Shown here in pieces: positions 55,356-63,924 of a stretch of DNA of 63,961 bases. The position numbers and the translations under genes are program-made. This stretch comes from Methylococcaceae bacterium. Its GTDB lineage: Bacteria > Pseudomonadota > Gammaproteobacteria > Methylococcales > Methylococcaceae. Where the stretch lies: NCBI GenBank assembly GCA_902810705.1, contig CADDYU010000004.1:1-63961 (forward strand). The letters run 5' to 3'. The first letter of the stretch is position 1. The number at the start of each line of letters is the position of its first letter. The notes below the pieces were generated by a model. It did not search any database. It saw nothing but the letters and a program-made list of their open reading frames with translations, and was not told where the DNA came from.

Positions 55356-56720
55356 ATGAAAAAAATAAACGCCCAAGTGAGGCCGGAAGGCTCCTTGGAG
55401 GTGTTATCGAAGCTGGAAGTCGCGAAGCTGCTCGACACCAGCCAAGGCGGCCTTCACGCGCTGCTTCGGCGCTGTTCGTTGGCGGTGCTTAATTGCGGCC
55501 ATGCGGTGGACAACGCCAAGCTCGTACTTGAACAACACAGAGACTTCGAAATTCGTGTGCTTCAGCAGCAGCGGGGCATCAAGCTGGAGCTCTTCAACGC
55601 GCCGGCCACGGCGTTCGTCGACGGCGAGATGATCAAAGGCATTCGGGAGCATCTATTCGCCGTCCTGCGGGACATCGCATATACCAGTTCGGAAATCGTG
55701 GCCAATCCGGTCTTTGATCTCGAGCGGGGGGACGACATCACCAGCGCCGTGTTCCATATTCTGCGCAATGCCGGAACCTTGACGCCCGAGGAGGAACCGA
55801 GATTAGTCGTGTGCTGGGGGGGGCACTCGATCAGCCGAGAGGAATACGACTACACCAAGGAGGTGGGCCACGAACTCGGGCTTCGGGGACTGAACGTCTG
55901 CACGGGCTGTGGCCCCGGCGCCATGAAGGGGCCGATGAAGGGCGCCACCATTGGCCACGCCAAACAGCGCCTCTACAACGGCCGCTATGTGGGCGTCTCG
56001 GAGCCCGGCATCATCGCCGCGGAACCGCCCAACCCCATCGTCAACCAGCTGGTGATCATGCCCGACATCGAAAAGCGTCTCGAAGCTTTCGTGCGCCTTG
56101 GCCACGGCATCATCGTCTTTCCCGGAGGCGTGGGAACGGCGGAGGAAATCCTTTATTTGCTGGGAATCCTGCTCCATCCCGACAACAAGCATCTACCGTT
56201 CCCGGTAATTCTGACGGGACCGGCCGAGTGCGGGTATTATTTCGACATGATCGATCATTTCATCGGCGCCACGTTAGGGCAGCAGGCCCGCGGCCGCTAT
56301 CGCATCATCGTCGGCGATCCGGCCCGAGTGGCCCGCGAGATGAAGGAAGGGATCGGCCTGGTGCGCCAGTTCCGAAGGCAGCACAGCGACGCCTATTATT
56401 TCAATTGGCTGCTCAGAGTCGAATCCTCCTTCCAGACACCTTTCATTCCCACCCATCCCAACATGGCGGCACTGGAATTGCATCGCGACCAGGACCCCCA
56501 CCACCTCGCCGCCAACCTGCGCCGGGCCTTTTCCGGCATCGTGGCCGGCAACGTCAAGGCCGACGGGATCCGCGCCATCGAGGAGCGGGGTCCGTTCGAA
56601 CTCACCGGCGAACCTTCGGTCCTCCGCCCTCTGGACGAACTCTTAGCCGCCTTCGTCGCCCAGGGACGGATGAAGCTCCCTGGGGTGAAGTACGAGCCCT
56701 GTTATCGGTTGGTCGCGTAA
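55356..56720 (+). CDS. ppnN: Nucleotide 5'-monophosphate nucleosidase PpnN (YgdH, LOG family)
   Basis: 454 residues from ATG 55356, exactly the E. coli YgdH length, with AGGAG five bases upstream; an ATG at 55338 is less likely. The LOG core has GCGPGAMKGPMKGAT-type segment CTGCGPGAMKGPMKGA and the PGGxGTxxE motif as VFPGGVGTAEEILYL. An N-terminal regulatory part (about 1-145) and a C-terminal part flank it. PpnN cleaves purine and pyrimidine monophosphates to base and ribose phosphate and is stimulated by (p)ppGpp in E. coli. Confidence 0.94.
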   Translation: MKKINAQVRPEGSLEVLSKLEVAKLLDTSQGGLHALLRRCSLAVLNCGHAVDNAKLVLEQHRDFEIRVLQQQRGIKLELFNAPATAFVDGEMIKGIREHLFAVLRDIAYTSSEIVANPVFDLERGDDITSAVFHILRNAGTLTPEEEPRLVVCWGGHSISREEYDYTKEVGHELGLRGLNVCTGCGPGAMKGPMKGATIGHAKQRLYNGRYVGVSEPGIIAAEPPNPIVNQLVIMPDIEKRLEAFVRLGHGIIVFPGGVGTAEEILYLLGILLHPDNKHLPFPVILTGPAECGYYFDMIDHFIGATLGQQARGRYRIIVGDPARVAREMKEGIGLVRQFRRQHSDAYYFNWLLRVESSFQTPFIPTHPNMAALELHRDQDPHHLAANLRRAFSGIVAGNVKADGIRAIEERGPFELTGEPSVLRPLDELLAAFVAQGRMKLPGVKYEPCYRLVA

Positions 56721-56819
56721 AGGGCTTGCAACGATGTGCCTCATGATTATTCGCAAAAGCGCCAATTTCTATATCGACCCGCAAGGCCACGGATTCCACA
56801 CGTGCCGGAATGCCAAACC

Positions 56820-58187
56820 ATGAGCAATACCGAAAACGCCACACCTCCCGCTTCCGCCCCGAAACTTGATTTGCCCGCCGGCTTCCTCTGGGGCGTTTCC
56901 ACCTCCAGCTATCAGATCGAAGGGGCGGCCCACGAGGACGGCCGCGCGCCTAGCGTCTGGGACACCCATTGCCGGCAGAAGGGCCGGGTCAATAACGACG
57001 ATACCGGCGATGTGGCCTGCGATCACTATCACCGCTATGCCGAGGATGTGGGCCTGATGAAGGCCATTGGGCTCGACGCCTACCGTTTTTCCATCGCCTG
57101 GCCGCGGGTGCTGCCCCGCGGGCGCGGCAAGGCCAACGGCAGGGGGCTGGACTTCTACGATCGGCTGATCGACGCCGTGCTGGAGGCCGGCATCCAGCCC
57201 TGGATTTGCCTGTACCACTGGGACCTGCCGCAGGCGCTGGAAGACTTAGGAGGCTGGATCAACCGCGATAGCGCCGGCTGGTTCGCCGATTACGCATTGT
57301 TGACAGCGCGCCGTTACGGCGACCGGGTGAAGCACTGGGCCACCTTCAACGAGCAGAACGTCTCCACCATTTTCGGCTTCGCCCTCAACTGGACGCCGCC
57401 CGGCATCGCCGACCGCGCGGCCTATTACAGGGCCGTGCACCATCAGAACCTGGCCCACGGCATGGCCATCGACGTGCTGAGGGACTCGGTGCCCGGCGCC
57501 TCGCTGGGTGTCATCCACAACCGCCAGATTGTCTACCCGGAACGCCACGATCCCGCCCACCAGGCCGCCGTCGCCCCGATGGATGCCCATTGGAACGACA
57601 TCTTCCCCGACCCGCAAATCCTGGGCGTTTACCCGGAGCTGGTGGCGGACGAGATCGAACCCTACGTCCGGGCGGGCGACCTGGGCCGCATCTGCCGCCC
57701 GCTGGACTGGTTCGGCCTCAATCATTACGGGTCCATGTGGGCCAAGGTCGATCCGAACGCCGTGTTCGGTTTCCATCTGGGCGCCGCGCCGGAAGAGATG
57801 CCCCACTCAGAAATCGGCTGGGCCATCCATCCCGAAGCCTTCCACTATGAACTGCTGAATGTCCACCGCCGCTATAAGCTGCCGATCTACGTCACCGAAA
57901 ACGGCTGCGGCAGCGACAAGGACCAGCCGGACGAAGCCGGCCGCGTCCACGACGCCCATCGGATCGCCTATCTGCGCGATTACACGCAGGCCATGGCCGA
58001 GGCCGTCGCCGATGGCGCGGACGTGCGGGGATATTTCGTTTGGTCCTTGCTCGACAATTTCGAGTGGGGATCCGGATATGCCAATCGGTTCGGGCTGGTC
58101 TACGTGGACTTCGAGACCCAGAAGCGCCTCCCGAAGGCTTCGGCGCAATGGTATGGGGAATTGGTACGGAATAATCGAGGCGGCTGA
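56820..58187 (+). CDS. GH1 beta-glucosidase
   Basis: 455 residues from ATG 56820 (a frame open to 56736 adds 28 unlikely residues). GFLWGVSTSSYQIEGAAHED is the N-terminal GH1 signature and IYVTENGCGSD carries the nucleophile Glu. The acid/base motif, usually NEP, reads TFNEQN: Glu is kept but Pro is replaced by Gln. No signal peptide, so it acts in the cytoplasm, hydrolysing beta-glucosides, perhaps glucan turnover products given the neighbours. It starts 99 bases after ppnN. Confidence 0.93.
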   Translation: MSNTENATPPASAPKLDLPAGFLWGVSTSSYQIEGAAHEDGRAPSVWDTHCRQKGRVNNDDTGDVACDHYHRYAEDVGLMKAIGLDAYRFSIAWPRVLPRGRGKANGRGLDFYDRLIDAVLEAGIQPWICLYHWDLPQALEDLGGWINRDSAGWFADYALLTARRYGDRVKHWATFNEQNVSTIFGFALNWTPPGIADRAAYYRAVHHQNLAHGMAIDVLRDSVPGASLGVIHNRQIVYPERHDPAHQAAVAPMDAHWNDIFPDPQILGVYPELVADEIEPYVRAGDLGRICRPLDWFGLNHYGSMWAKVDPNAVFGFHLGAAPEEMPHSEIGWAIHPEAFHYELLNVHRRYKLPIYVTENGCGSDKDQPDEAGRVHDAHRIAYLRDYTQAMAEAVADGADVRGYFVWSLLDNFEWGSGYANRFGLVYVDFETQKRLPKASAQWYGELVRNNRGG

Positions 58188-58361
58188 TTAGAGCATCGGG
58201 AAGCGTGCAAAAAATTGGAGCATCTTCCCGTCCAGTATTCCACCGACCTTTCCGGCTTTACGAAACCTCGGGCAATCCTTCTGGGTGGTGGGCGTCGGCA
58301 TCCTGCAAAGTAGCCTGATCACTGGCGTCCTGCTCAAAGCGGCTCATCCGCTCTGAACAGC

Positions 58362-58387
58362 CCGGCGGAGGCTTGCATCTCCGCCGG
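58362..58387. terminator. Hairpin between convergent GH1 and GH17-GT2 genes
   Basis: CCGGCGGAG (58362-58370) and CTCCGCCGG (58379-58387) form a perfect 9-bp stem with an 8-base loop, 25 bases past the stop of the leftward gene. Likely a terminator for it; no long T-run is present. Confidence 0.45.
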
Positions 58388-58412
58388 AACTCCCGTTAAC
58401 CTGTTTATCCAC

Positions 58413-61115
58413 TCACTTTGCCTGGCTTTCCGCCGGCAGTCCCGCGGCCAGCTGGCCCTGGACGGCTATGGCGCGGGCCGCCCGCCAATTCTGGACTTCC
58501 TCGAGCAGGCTCATGGCCGTGGTGCAGAGGAACGGAATGCTCTGAATCAGGACGGTCAAGGCGAACAGGGATTGCTCATAGACGCTGAACTGATTGGCCA
58601 CCCACAGCCAGATCGCCCCACTCAGCAACAACAAGCCCATGACGGTTTCCGTCTGCGCCGGGCGATCGGCTTTTTTCTTCTTGGCGAGACCGCCTTTTTC
58701 CGTACGCTTGAAAGCCAGGCCGTCGCGGATCATGCCCTCCACCACGGCGCGGGCCACGGTGTATTGCAAGCTCATGGCCGCGAGCGCGGCCCCCGCGATC
58801 TGGCGTTTCGGGATGCGCACCCGGCGGACGTAAAGCAGCCAGGCATGCACGATGTTGACCAAAACCGCCGTGAGTACGGGCACGGTCAGGGATACCGCGG
58901 GAAAGGCCAGTTCAGCCAGGATGATGAGCGGCACCCAAATCAGGTTGAGAAAGGAGATCGCGCAGCCCACGGCGTCGGAAAACCAATACGCCCAACCCGT
59001 GACGAAGTGGTATTTCTGTTGCGGGGTCAGGGTACGCGAGCTGGGCAGCATGTGCCGCCAATGCTTGCGGATGATCTGCATGGCGCCGTAAGCCCAGCGG
59101 TGGCGCTGGGTCTTGAAGGCCAGGAAGGTGTCCGGCAACAGGCCCCAGCCGTAGCGCTCGCGGGTGTAATGAGCATGGTGGCCGCGGGCCAGGAGGCGAA
59201 GTCCCAGTTCGGTATCTTCCACGATGGTGTCGGTGGCCCAGCCGCCGGCCTCGTCGAAGGCGGAGCGCCGCACCATCAGCATGGTGCCGTGGGCGATGAT
59301 GGCGTTGTCCTCGTTGCGCTGCACCATGCCGATGTCGAAGAAGCCGGCGTATTCGGCGTTCATGATGGTCTTGAGGAGATTCTCGCCGCCGTCCCGATGA
59401 TCCTGCGGCGCCTGGATGATCGCCACCTCGGGGTCCTCGAACCAGGGCACCAAGTCCTTCAGCCAGTTGGGGTGGACCTGGTAATCAGCGTCGACCACGG
59501 CGATCACGGCGGCGTCCGGGTCCATGTCCTTCAGCGCCGTGTTGAGCGCTCCGGCCTTGAAACCGGCCACCTTCGGCAGGTACACGAACTTGAAGTTCGG
59601 GCCGAGCTTCGCGCAATGTTCCTCGATCGGCTTCCAGAACTCTTTCTCCGGGGTGTTATTGACGATGGCCAGCACCTCGAACCTGGGATAATCCAGTTTC
59701 GCCATGCTGTCCAGGGTCGCCTTCAGCATCTCCGGCGGCTCCTTGTAGGCCGGGACGTGGATGGACACTAAGGAGGCCGGATCGGGTAGTACCGGCTTCG
59801 GCCGGTGGGGCTCGATCAGCCGCACCGGCTGATGGCCCAGGATGACCTCGGCGATTTCGTGCACCTTGGCGAGGGTAATGATGGCGAGCGGCAGCATCAT
59901 CAGAAAACCCACGCCCCACATGAACCACAGGCCGGCGTTGAGATAATAATCGAAAGGATAGACCGCGGCGGACATGATGCCGGCACCGATGGCGTTGGAG
60001 GCGACGGCATAGGACAGCGCGTGGCCGAAGGTGGGCCGGCGCCGCGACAGGCCCCAGACGGCAATGAGGGTGCCGATGAGGATGCCGCCGGCCGGCATCC
60101 AGGGGCGCATTTTCTGCACCGGTCCCGTCAAACGAAATTTGGGATTGCGGTCGCTGTCGTAGAGGCCCCAGTAAGGGCCGGCGTTGCTGCCCTCGAAAGT
60201 CTTCCAGGGCTGGTCGAAGGCTTCGACGATGTTGTAGTCGATGCCCCGCTGTTTGGCCACGATGAGAAATTCGCGAACCACCTGCGCCTGCTTGAGCGGG
60301 TTGGGCACGGCCGACATGCGGTTATAGCCTTGGCTGGGCCAGCCGAATTCGCCGATCAGAACCCGCTTGCCGGGATAAAGGCCGCGCAGCAGGTCGTACT
60401 TCTCCAGGGCGTAATCCATGGCGCGATCGGCGCGGATCTGTTCCCAGAACGGCAGGTTATGGGTGGTGATGAAATCCACTTCCTTGACCAGTTCGGGCAC
60501 GGCCGCCCATTCGCTCCAGCCTTCGCTGGTGGACACGGGCTTGGCGATCTGTCCCTTGGCCTGCCGGAGGTATTCCACCAGATCGTTCAAGCGCAGCCGG
60601 GCTTCCGGCGACAATTTGAGATCTCGCGCGGGCCCGGTCGCGACGTCCGGATATTGCATGCGCGCCCGGAGCAAGACTTCGTTGCCGACCATGAGTTCGC
60701 GGACGTTCCAGTTCTCCCGCGCGAGCTTGATGGCGGCGGCCAGCTCCTTTTGATTCCTCTCCCGGACCGCGGGGATCACGTTGCCGGCTATGTCGCGCTC
60801 GTCATCCAACCAAACACCCAGGGTCACGTCGAGGTTGTATTTTTGCGCGAGCCGCGGCACCTCGGCCACGTTGCCGAGCGCGGTGTAGATGCGAACCTTT
60901 CGGGCGACCTCGGCGATCAGTTTCAGATCGCGATCAATGGCTTCGAGGCTGGGATCGACACCATGGAACGGCGGGTGCTGCGGCTCATAAGCCAGCGACA
61001 GGGAGGCGATCCGATCGCCGAAATCGGGCGGCTCGGCCGCCCGCTGTACCACGTACCAGACGGCGGCTTGGAGAAGGGCAGCGATCAGAGCGGAAGACAA
61101 GACGATGAGGCGCAT
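58413..61115 (-). CDS. GH17-GT2 fusion, NdvB-like beta-1,3-glucan synthase
   Basis: 900 residues. After one N-terminal helix, residues about 30-310 are a GH17 domain: VGNEVLLRA with the acid/base Glu and IGEFGWPSQG with the nucleophile Glu. Three or so helices (about 340-425) precede a GT2 domain (about 450-690): SIHVPAYKEPPEMLKATLDS, VVDADYQVHPNW, DTIVEDTELGLRLLARG and the terminal KTQRHRWAYGAMQ (QxxRW), then more helices. The same domain order is found in Pseudomonas aeruginosa NdvB, which makes cyclic beta-1,3-glucans. The GH17 part probably transfers or cyclises the chain in the periplasm. The small secreted protein lies 68 bases upstream. Confidence 0.85.
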   Translation of the reverse strand: MRLIVLSSALIAALLQAAVWYVVQRAAEPPDFGDRIASLSLAYEPQHPPFHGVDPSLEAIDRDLKLIAEVARKVRIYTALGNVAEVPRLAQKYNLDVTLGVWLDDERDIAGNVIPAVRERNQKELAAAIKLARENWNVRELMVGNEVLLRARMQYPDVATGPARDLKLSPEARLRLNDLVEYLRQAKGQIAKPVSTSEGWSEWAAVPELVKEVDFITTHNLPFWEQIRADRAMDYALEKYDLLRGLYPGKRVLIGEFGWPSQGYNRMSAVPNPLKQAQVVREFLIVAKQRGIDYNIVEAFDQPWKTFEGSNAGPYWGLYDSDRNPKFRLTGPVQKMRPWMPAGGILIGTLIAVWGLSRRRPTFGHALSYAVASNAIGAGIMSAAVYPFDYYLNAGLWFMWGVGFLMMLPLAIITLAKVHEIAEVILGHQPVRLIEPHRPKPVLPDPASLVSIHVPAYKEPPEMLKATLDSMAKLDYPRFEVLAIVNNTPEKEFWKPIEEHCAKLGPNFKFVYLPKVAGFKAGALNTALKDMDPDAAVIAVVDADYQVHPNWLKDLVPWFEDPEVAIIQAPQDHRDGGENLLKTIMNAEYAGFFDIGMVQRNEDNAIIAHGTMLMVRRSAFDEAGGWATDTIVEDTELGLRLLARGHHAHYTRERYGWGLLPDTFLAFKTQRHRWAYGAMQIIRKHWRHMLPSSRTLTPQQKYHFVTGWAYWFSDAVGCAISFLNLIWVPLIILAELAFPAVSLTVPVLTAVLVNIVHAWLLYVRRVRIPKRQIAGAALAAMSLQYTVARAVVEGMIRDGLAFKRTEKGGLAKKKKADRPAQTETVMGLLLLSGAIWLWVANQFSVYEQSLFALTVLIQSIPFLCTTAMSLLEEVQNWRAARAIAVQGQLAAGLPAESQAK

Positions 61116-61183
61116 AGAATCGGGGAACTCCTGAGCGTCGTTGACTTAGTTTAGGGTACCGCGCACAGCGTGTCGGAGTCGAA

Positions 61184-61672
61184 TCACTTGGGCTGGGGAG
61201 GCGCGGGCTCCGGCTGCGGCTTCACTTCCGGAATCGTGGTCGGATCTTCCCAGCACTGGGCGACTTGTTCCGCCGAGGGATTGGAAATGTTGGGATGCTG
61301 CGTCTGTAAGCCGACCAGACAGCCGAAAGCCTGGGCCAAATGCTGAGGCGGGCATTTGAAAGCGATGTAAAAATTATGAAATTCGTTGGCGGCCCCGGAG
61401 TCGTCCCGCGCCAAGGCGGCAATCACTCGTTGCCCGGTTCGAAGGCATTCGGCAGGTCCCGGAGCCGTTTTGGGCCGAGGTTTGGCGGGCGGTGCGGCCT
61501 TGGCAGGAGCCGGATTCGACGCCCCAGGATTCGAAGTGGCAGGCTTCGCCTCGGCTGGCTCCTCCGCCCAAGCAGACCAGACCGACAGACCTAAGAGCAG
61601 GGCCAAGCCTGCACCACCTGGCGCCAATCGGCGCTCAGGGATATGCGAGACAGCGACACGCCAACACTTCAT
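61184..61672 (-). CDS. Small secreted protein upstream of the GH17-GT2 gene
   Basis: 162 residues from ATG 61672, with AAGG about 9 bases upstream; the frame is open to 61855 but that part is not protein-like. The signal peptide ends near VWSAWAEE. A Pro/Ala/Lys linker of about 45 residues is followed by a compact domain with four Cys (AECLRTGQRV, AFKCPPQHL, AFGCLVGLQ, AQCWEDP), probably two disulfides, and a Pro-rich end. I know no family for it. Its place before the glucan synthase suggests a periplasmic accessory role. Confidence 0.65.
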   Translation of the reverse strand: MKCWRVAVSHIPERRLAPGGAGLALLLGLSVWSAWAEEPAEAKPATSNPGASNPAPAKAAPPAKPRPKTAPGPAECLRTGQRVIAALARDDSGAANEFHNFYIAFKCPPQHLAQAFGCLVGLQTQHPNISNPSAEQVAQCWEDPTTIPEVKPQPEPAPPQPK

Positions 61673-61823
61673 AACACCTACCTTAACTAATGATTGGTTT
61701 TGCTTTTGTTCAAAACACAGGATGATGCCGGCCGCTGGCCGTTTATCCGGGGCTCTGAAATTGAGAATGAAAGGGCTATGGTACATTATCCGGTCGTTGG
61801 CTAGTAGGCACAGGGTTTTCACT

Positions 61824-63539
61824 ATGCGCAGGGCATCCGGACTGGTTTTTCTCATCCTGGCGATTTGCGCCGGCCTTTCGATCGCCTACTGGTGGCGGGC
61901 GAGCCGGCCGGTGATCTTGGTCGATGCCTTGAACGATCACTTGAGTTGCGTATCGTACTCGCCCTTTCATGAACAGAAGCATAATCCGTTCGACAAGACA
62001 CTCTACATCGACGCCGATCAGATCGACGCCGATCTCGCCCGCTTGGCGCAACGCTTCGATTGCGTGCGCATCTACTCGGTAACGCAGGGTTTGCACGAAA
62101 CCGCCCGGCTGGCGCAAAAGCACGGCCTCAAGGTGCTGCTCGGAATCTGGATCGGCCGCAATCTCGCCGACAACGAGCGCGAACTGGCCCGCGGCATCGA
62201 CACCGCCCGGAAATACCCGTCCGCCATCCGCGCCGTGGTGGTCGGCAACGAGGTGCTGCTGCGCGGCGAACTGCCGCCGTCGGCCCTGCGCGGCTATCTC
62301 GAGCGGGTCAGGGCGGCGCTGCCCGATATGCCGATCACCTATGCCGACGTTTGGGAGTTCTGGCTGCGCAACGCCGAGCTGGCGGATGCCGTATCCTTCG
62401 TCACCGTGCATATCCTGCCCTATTGGGAAGACCGGCCGGTTCCGGTGGAAAATGCCGTCGGCCACGTCAGCCACATCTTCCACCACGTCAAGAGCGCCTT
62501 GAAGGGCAAGGACGTCATGATCGGCGAAACCGGCTGGCCCAGCTACGGCCGCCAGCGTCAGGGCGCCGTGCCTAGCCTCGTCAACCAGGCCCGCTTCATG
62601 CGCGAATTCGAGGTGCGGGCCGAACTCGAAAAAATTCCCTATAACGTCATCGAGGCCTTCGATCAGCACTGGAAGCGCCGGCTGGAAGGCGCGGTGGGCG
62701 GTTACTGGGGGTTGTACGACCGGTTCAATCAGCCGAAATTCCCGTTCCGGGGGCCGGTCGCCGAGGCTCCGGCCTGGAGCCTGGCCGCGCTTGCCTTCGC
62801 TACGGTGTTCTTCATTGTTTTCCTACGCCGCTGGAAGACCCTGAACGGTCCCGACGAAGTGTTGTTGCTGCTCACCGTCAGCATTGTCGGGGGCGGCGCC
62901 AATCTCGCAGTCTGGCGCGATCTCTGGATGGCCAATCGGGATTGGAACGAATGGGCGGTCACCGTCCTCTATGCGGCCCTTTTGGTCTTGGCGACTTTCG
63001 AGTTCGGTCGCGCCGTGGCGAGCTGGTATGTCTCGGGCGCGCGACCGCGGCTCGCCCCTGCCGGCGCGCTGGTGAAATGGGTCCGGCGCAACGATCAAAG
63101 CTACGATGCCCAAGCTCGCCGCCTGGGCGCCCTACGGTTCGCCTTCCTGTTCGGCGCGGCCCTGGTCTGTCTGCTGCTGGTATTCGACGGACGCTACCGG
63201 GATTTCCCGGTGGCGCTCTACTCGGTGCCGGCCGTTGGCCTTACGCTGCTGGCCTGGATGGACCGACATCAAGAGGTCAATCTCGAGGAAATCCTGCTGG
63301 CCGGCTGGATCGCCCTGGCCGGTCCCTGGATCGCCATTGCCGAACATCTGGTGATGCCACCCCACGAAGCTTGGGAATGGGCGCAGCACCTCAATCCGCA
63401 GGCGCTGGCTTGGGCGGGGCTATGCCTGCTCCTGGGGGGATCCGTATGGGTGCCGGCCATTCTCGAGCTGCGCGCGCGCCAGCACCAAGACGCCCAGGAG
63501 AAAGCCCAAGGCGGAATAATCCCAAGTGTAGAGGACTAG
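61824..63539 (+). CDS. GH17 membrane protein, NdvC-like glucan transglycosylase
   Basis: 571 residues from ATG 61824, with AGGG about 9 bases upstream. One N-terminal helix anchors a periplasmic GH17 domain (about 30-310): VVVGNEVLLRGE holds the acid/base Glu and MIGETGWPSYG the nucleophile. About seven helices follow (310-560). Length and layout match Bradyrhizobium NdvC, needed for beta-1,6 links in cyclic beta-1,3;1,6-glucans. The GH17 part is clearly paralogous to that of the divergent GH17-GT2 protein (VRIY, RLAQK, VGNEVLLR, GYWGLYD are shared). Its last 120 bases overlap the convergent membrane-protein gene. Confidence 0.8.
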   Translation: MRRASGLVFLILAICAGLSIAYWWRASRPVILVDALNDHLSCVSYSPFHEQKHNPFDKTLYIDADQIDADLARLAQRFDCVRIYSVTQGLHETARLAQKHGLKVLLGIWIGRNLADNERELARGIDTARKYPSAIRAVVVGNEVLLRGELPPSALRGYLERVRAALPDMPITYADVWEFWLRNAELADAVSFVTVHILPYWEDRPVPVENAVGHVSHIFHHVKSALKGKDVMIGETGWPSYGRQRQGAVPSLVNQARFMREFEVRAELEKIPYNVIEAFDQHWKRRLEGAVGGYWGLYDRFNQPKFPFRGPVAEAPAWSLAALAFATVFFIVFLRRWKTLNGPDEVLLLLTVSIVGGGANLAVWRDLWMANRDWNEWAVTVLYAALLVLATFEFGRAVASWYVSGARPRLAPAGALVKWVRRNDQSYDAQARRLGALRFAFLFGAALVCLLLVFDGRYRDFPVALYSVPAVGLTLLAWMDRHQEVNLEEILLAGWIALAGPWIAIAEHLVMPPHEAWEWAQHLNPQALAWAGLCLLLGGSVWVPAILELRARQHQDAQEKAQGGIIPSVED

Positions 63540-63806
63540 ACCCGCCATCCCGACCATTCCGGCCATGAACCCCACCCCTTGCGAGCGGGTGATGGTCGCC
63601 AGCACGCCGAGAAACAGCCCGAAATAACCTAGACCGTAGGTGTTGAAGCTTTGCACGATAAGCCAGCGGAGCGAGCATAGCCAGCCTCCACCGCCGCCCT
63701 CGCAGAAAAAGGCCAGTTCGTTCCGCTCGACCAGGGAATACCGGGCCCACAAGGAGAATCCCAGCACGGCGAGAATCAGGAGCCAAGGGAAGATGTTGGA
63801 TTTCAT
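63420..63806 (-). CDS. Hypothetical membrane protein overlapping the GH17 gene
   Basis: 128 residues with four hydrophobic segments: FPWLLILAVLGFSLWARYSL, YGLGYFGLFLGVLATI, FMAGMVGMAGLVLYTW and ALGFLLGVLVLARA, plus a Gly-rich loop with two Cys (FCEGGGGGWLCSL). The last 120 bases overlap the 3' end of the convergent GH17 gene in antisense. The regular helix pattern outside the overlap argues for a real gene. No family recognised. Confidence 0.65.
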   Translation of the reverse strand: MKSNIFPWLLILAVLGFSLWARYSLVERNELAFFCEGGGGGWLCSLRWLIVQSFNTYGLGYFGLFLGVLATITRSQGVGFMAGMVGMAGLVLYTWDYSALGFLLGVLVLARAQLENGRHPYGSPQEQA

Positions 63807-63924
63807 TGAGCGTCGTGCCTCTCGCGAGCCATGTAACCGACTTTCCGCACACCCTAGCAGCGATTAGCGATTTTTGCTCAGATATGCTACCAAAGGTTCT
63901 TTTTGCAACGCAGGAAGGGATCGG

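Noticed and set aside
59805..61154. Plus-strand frame of about 450 codons opposite the GH17-GT2 gene
   Set aside because: Antisense shadow; the GH17 and GT2 motifs on the minus strand settle the coding strand.
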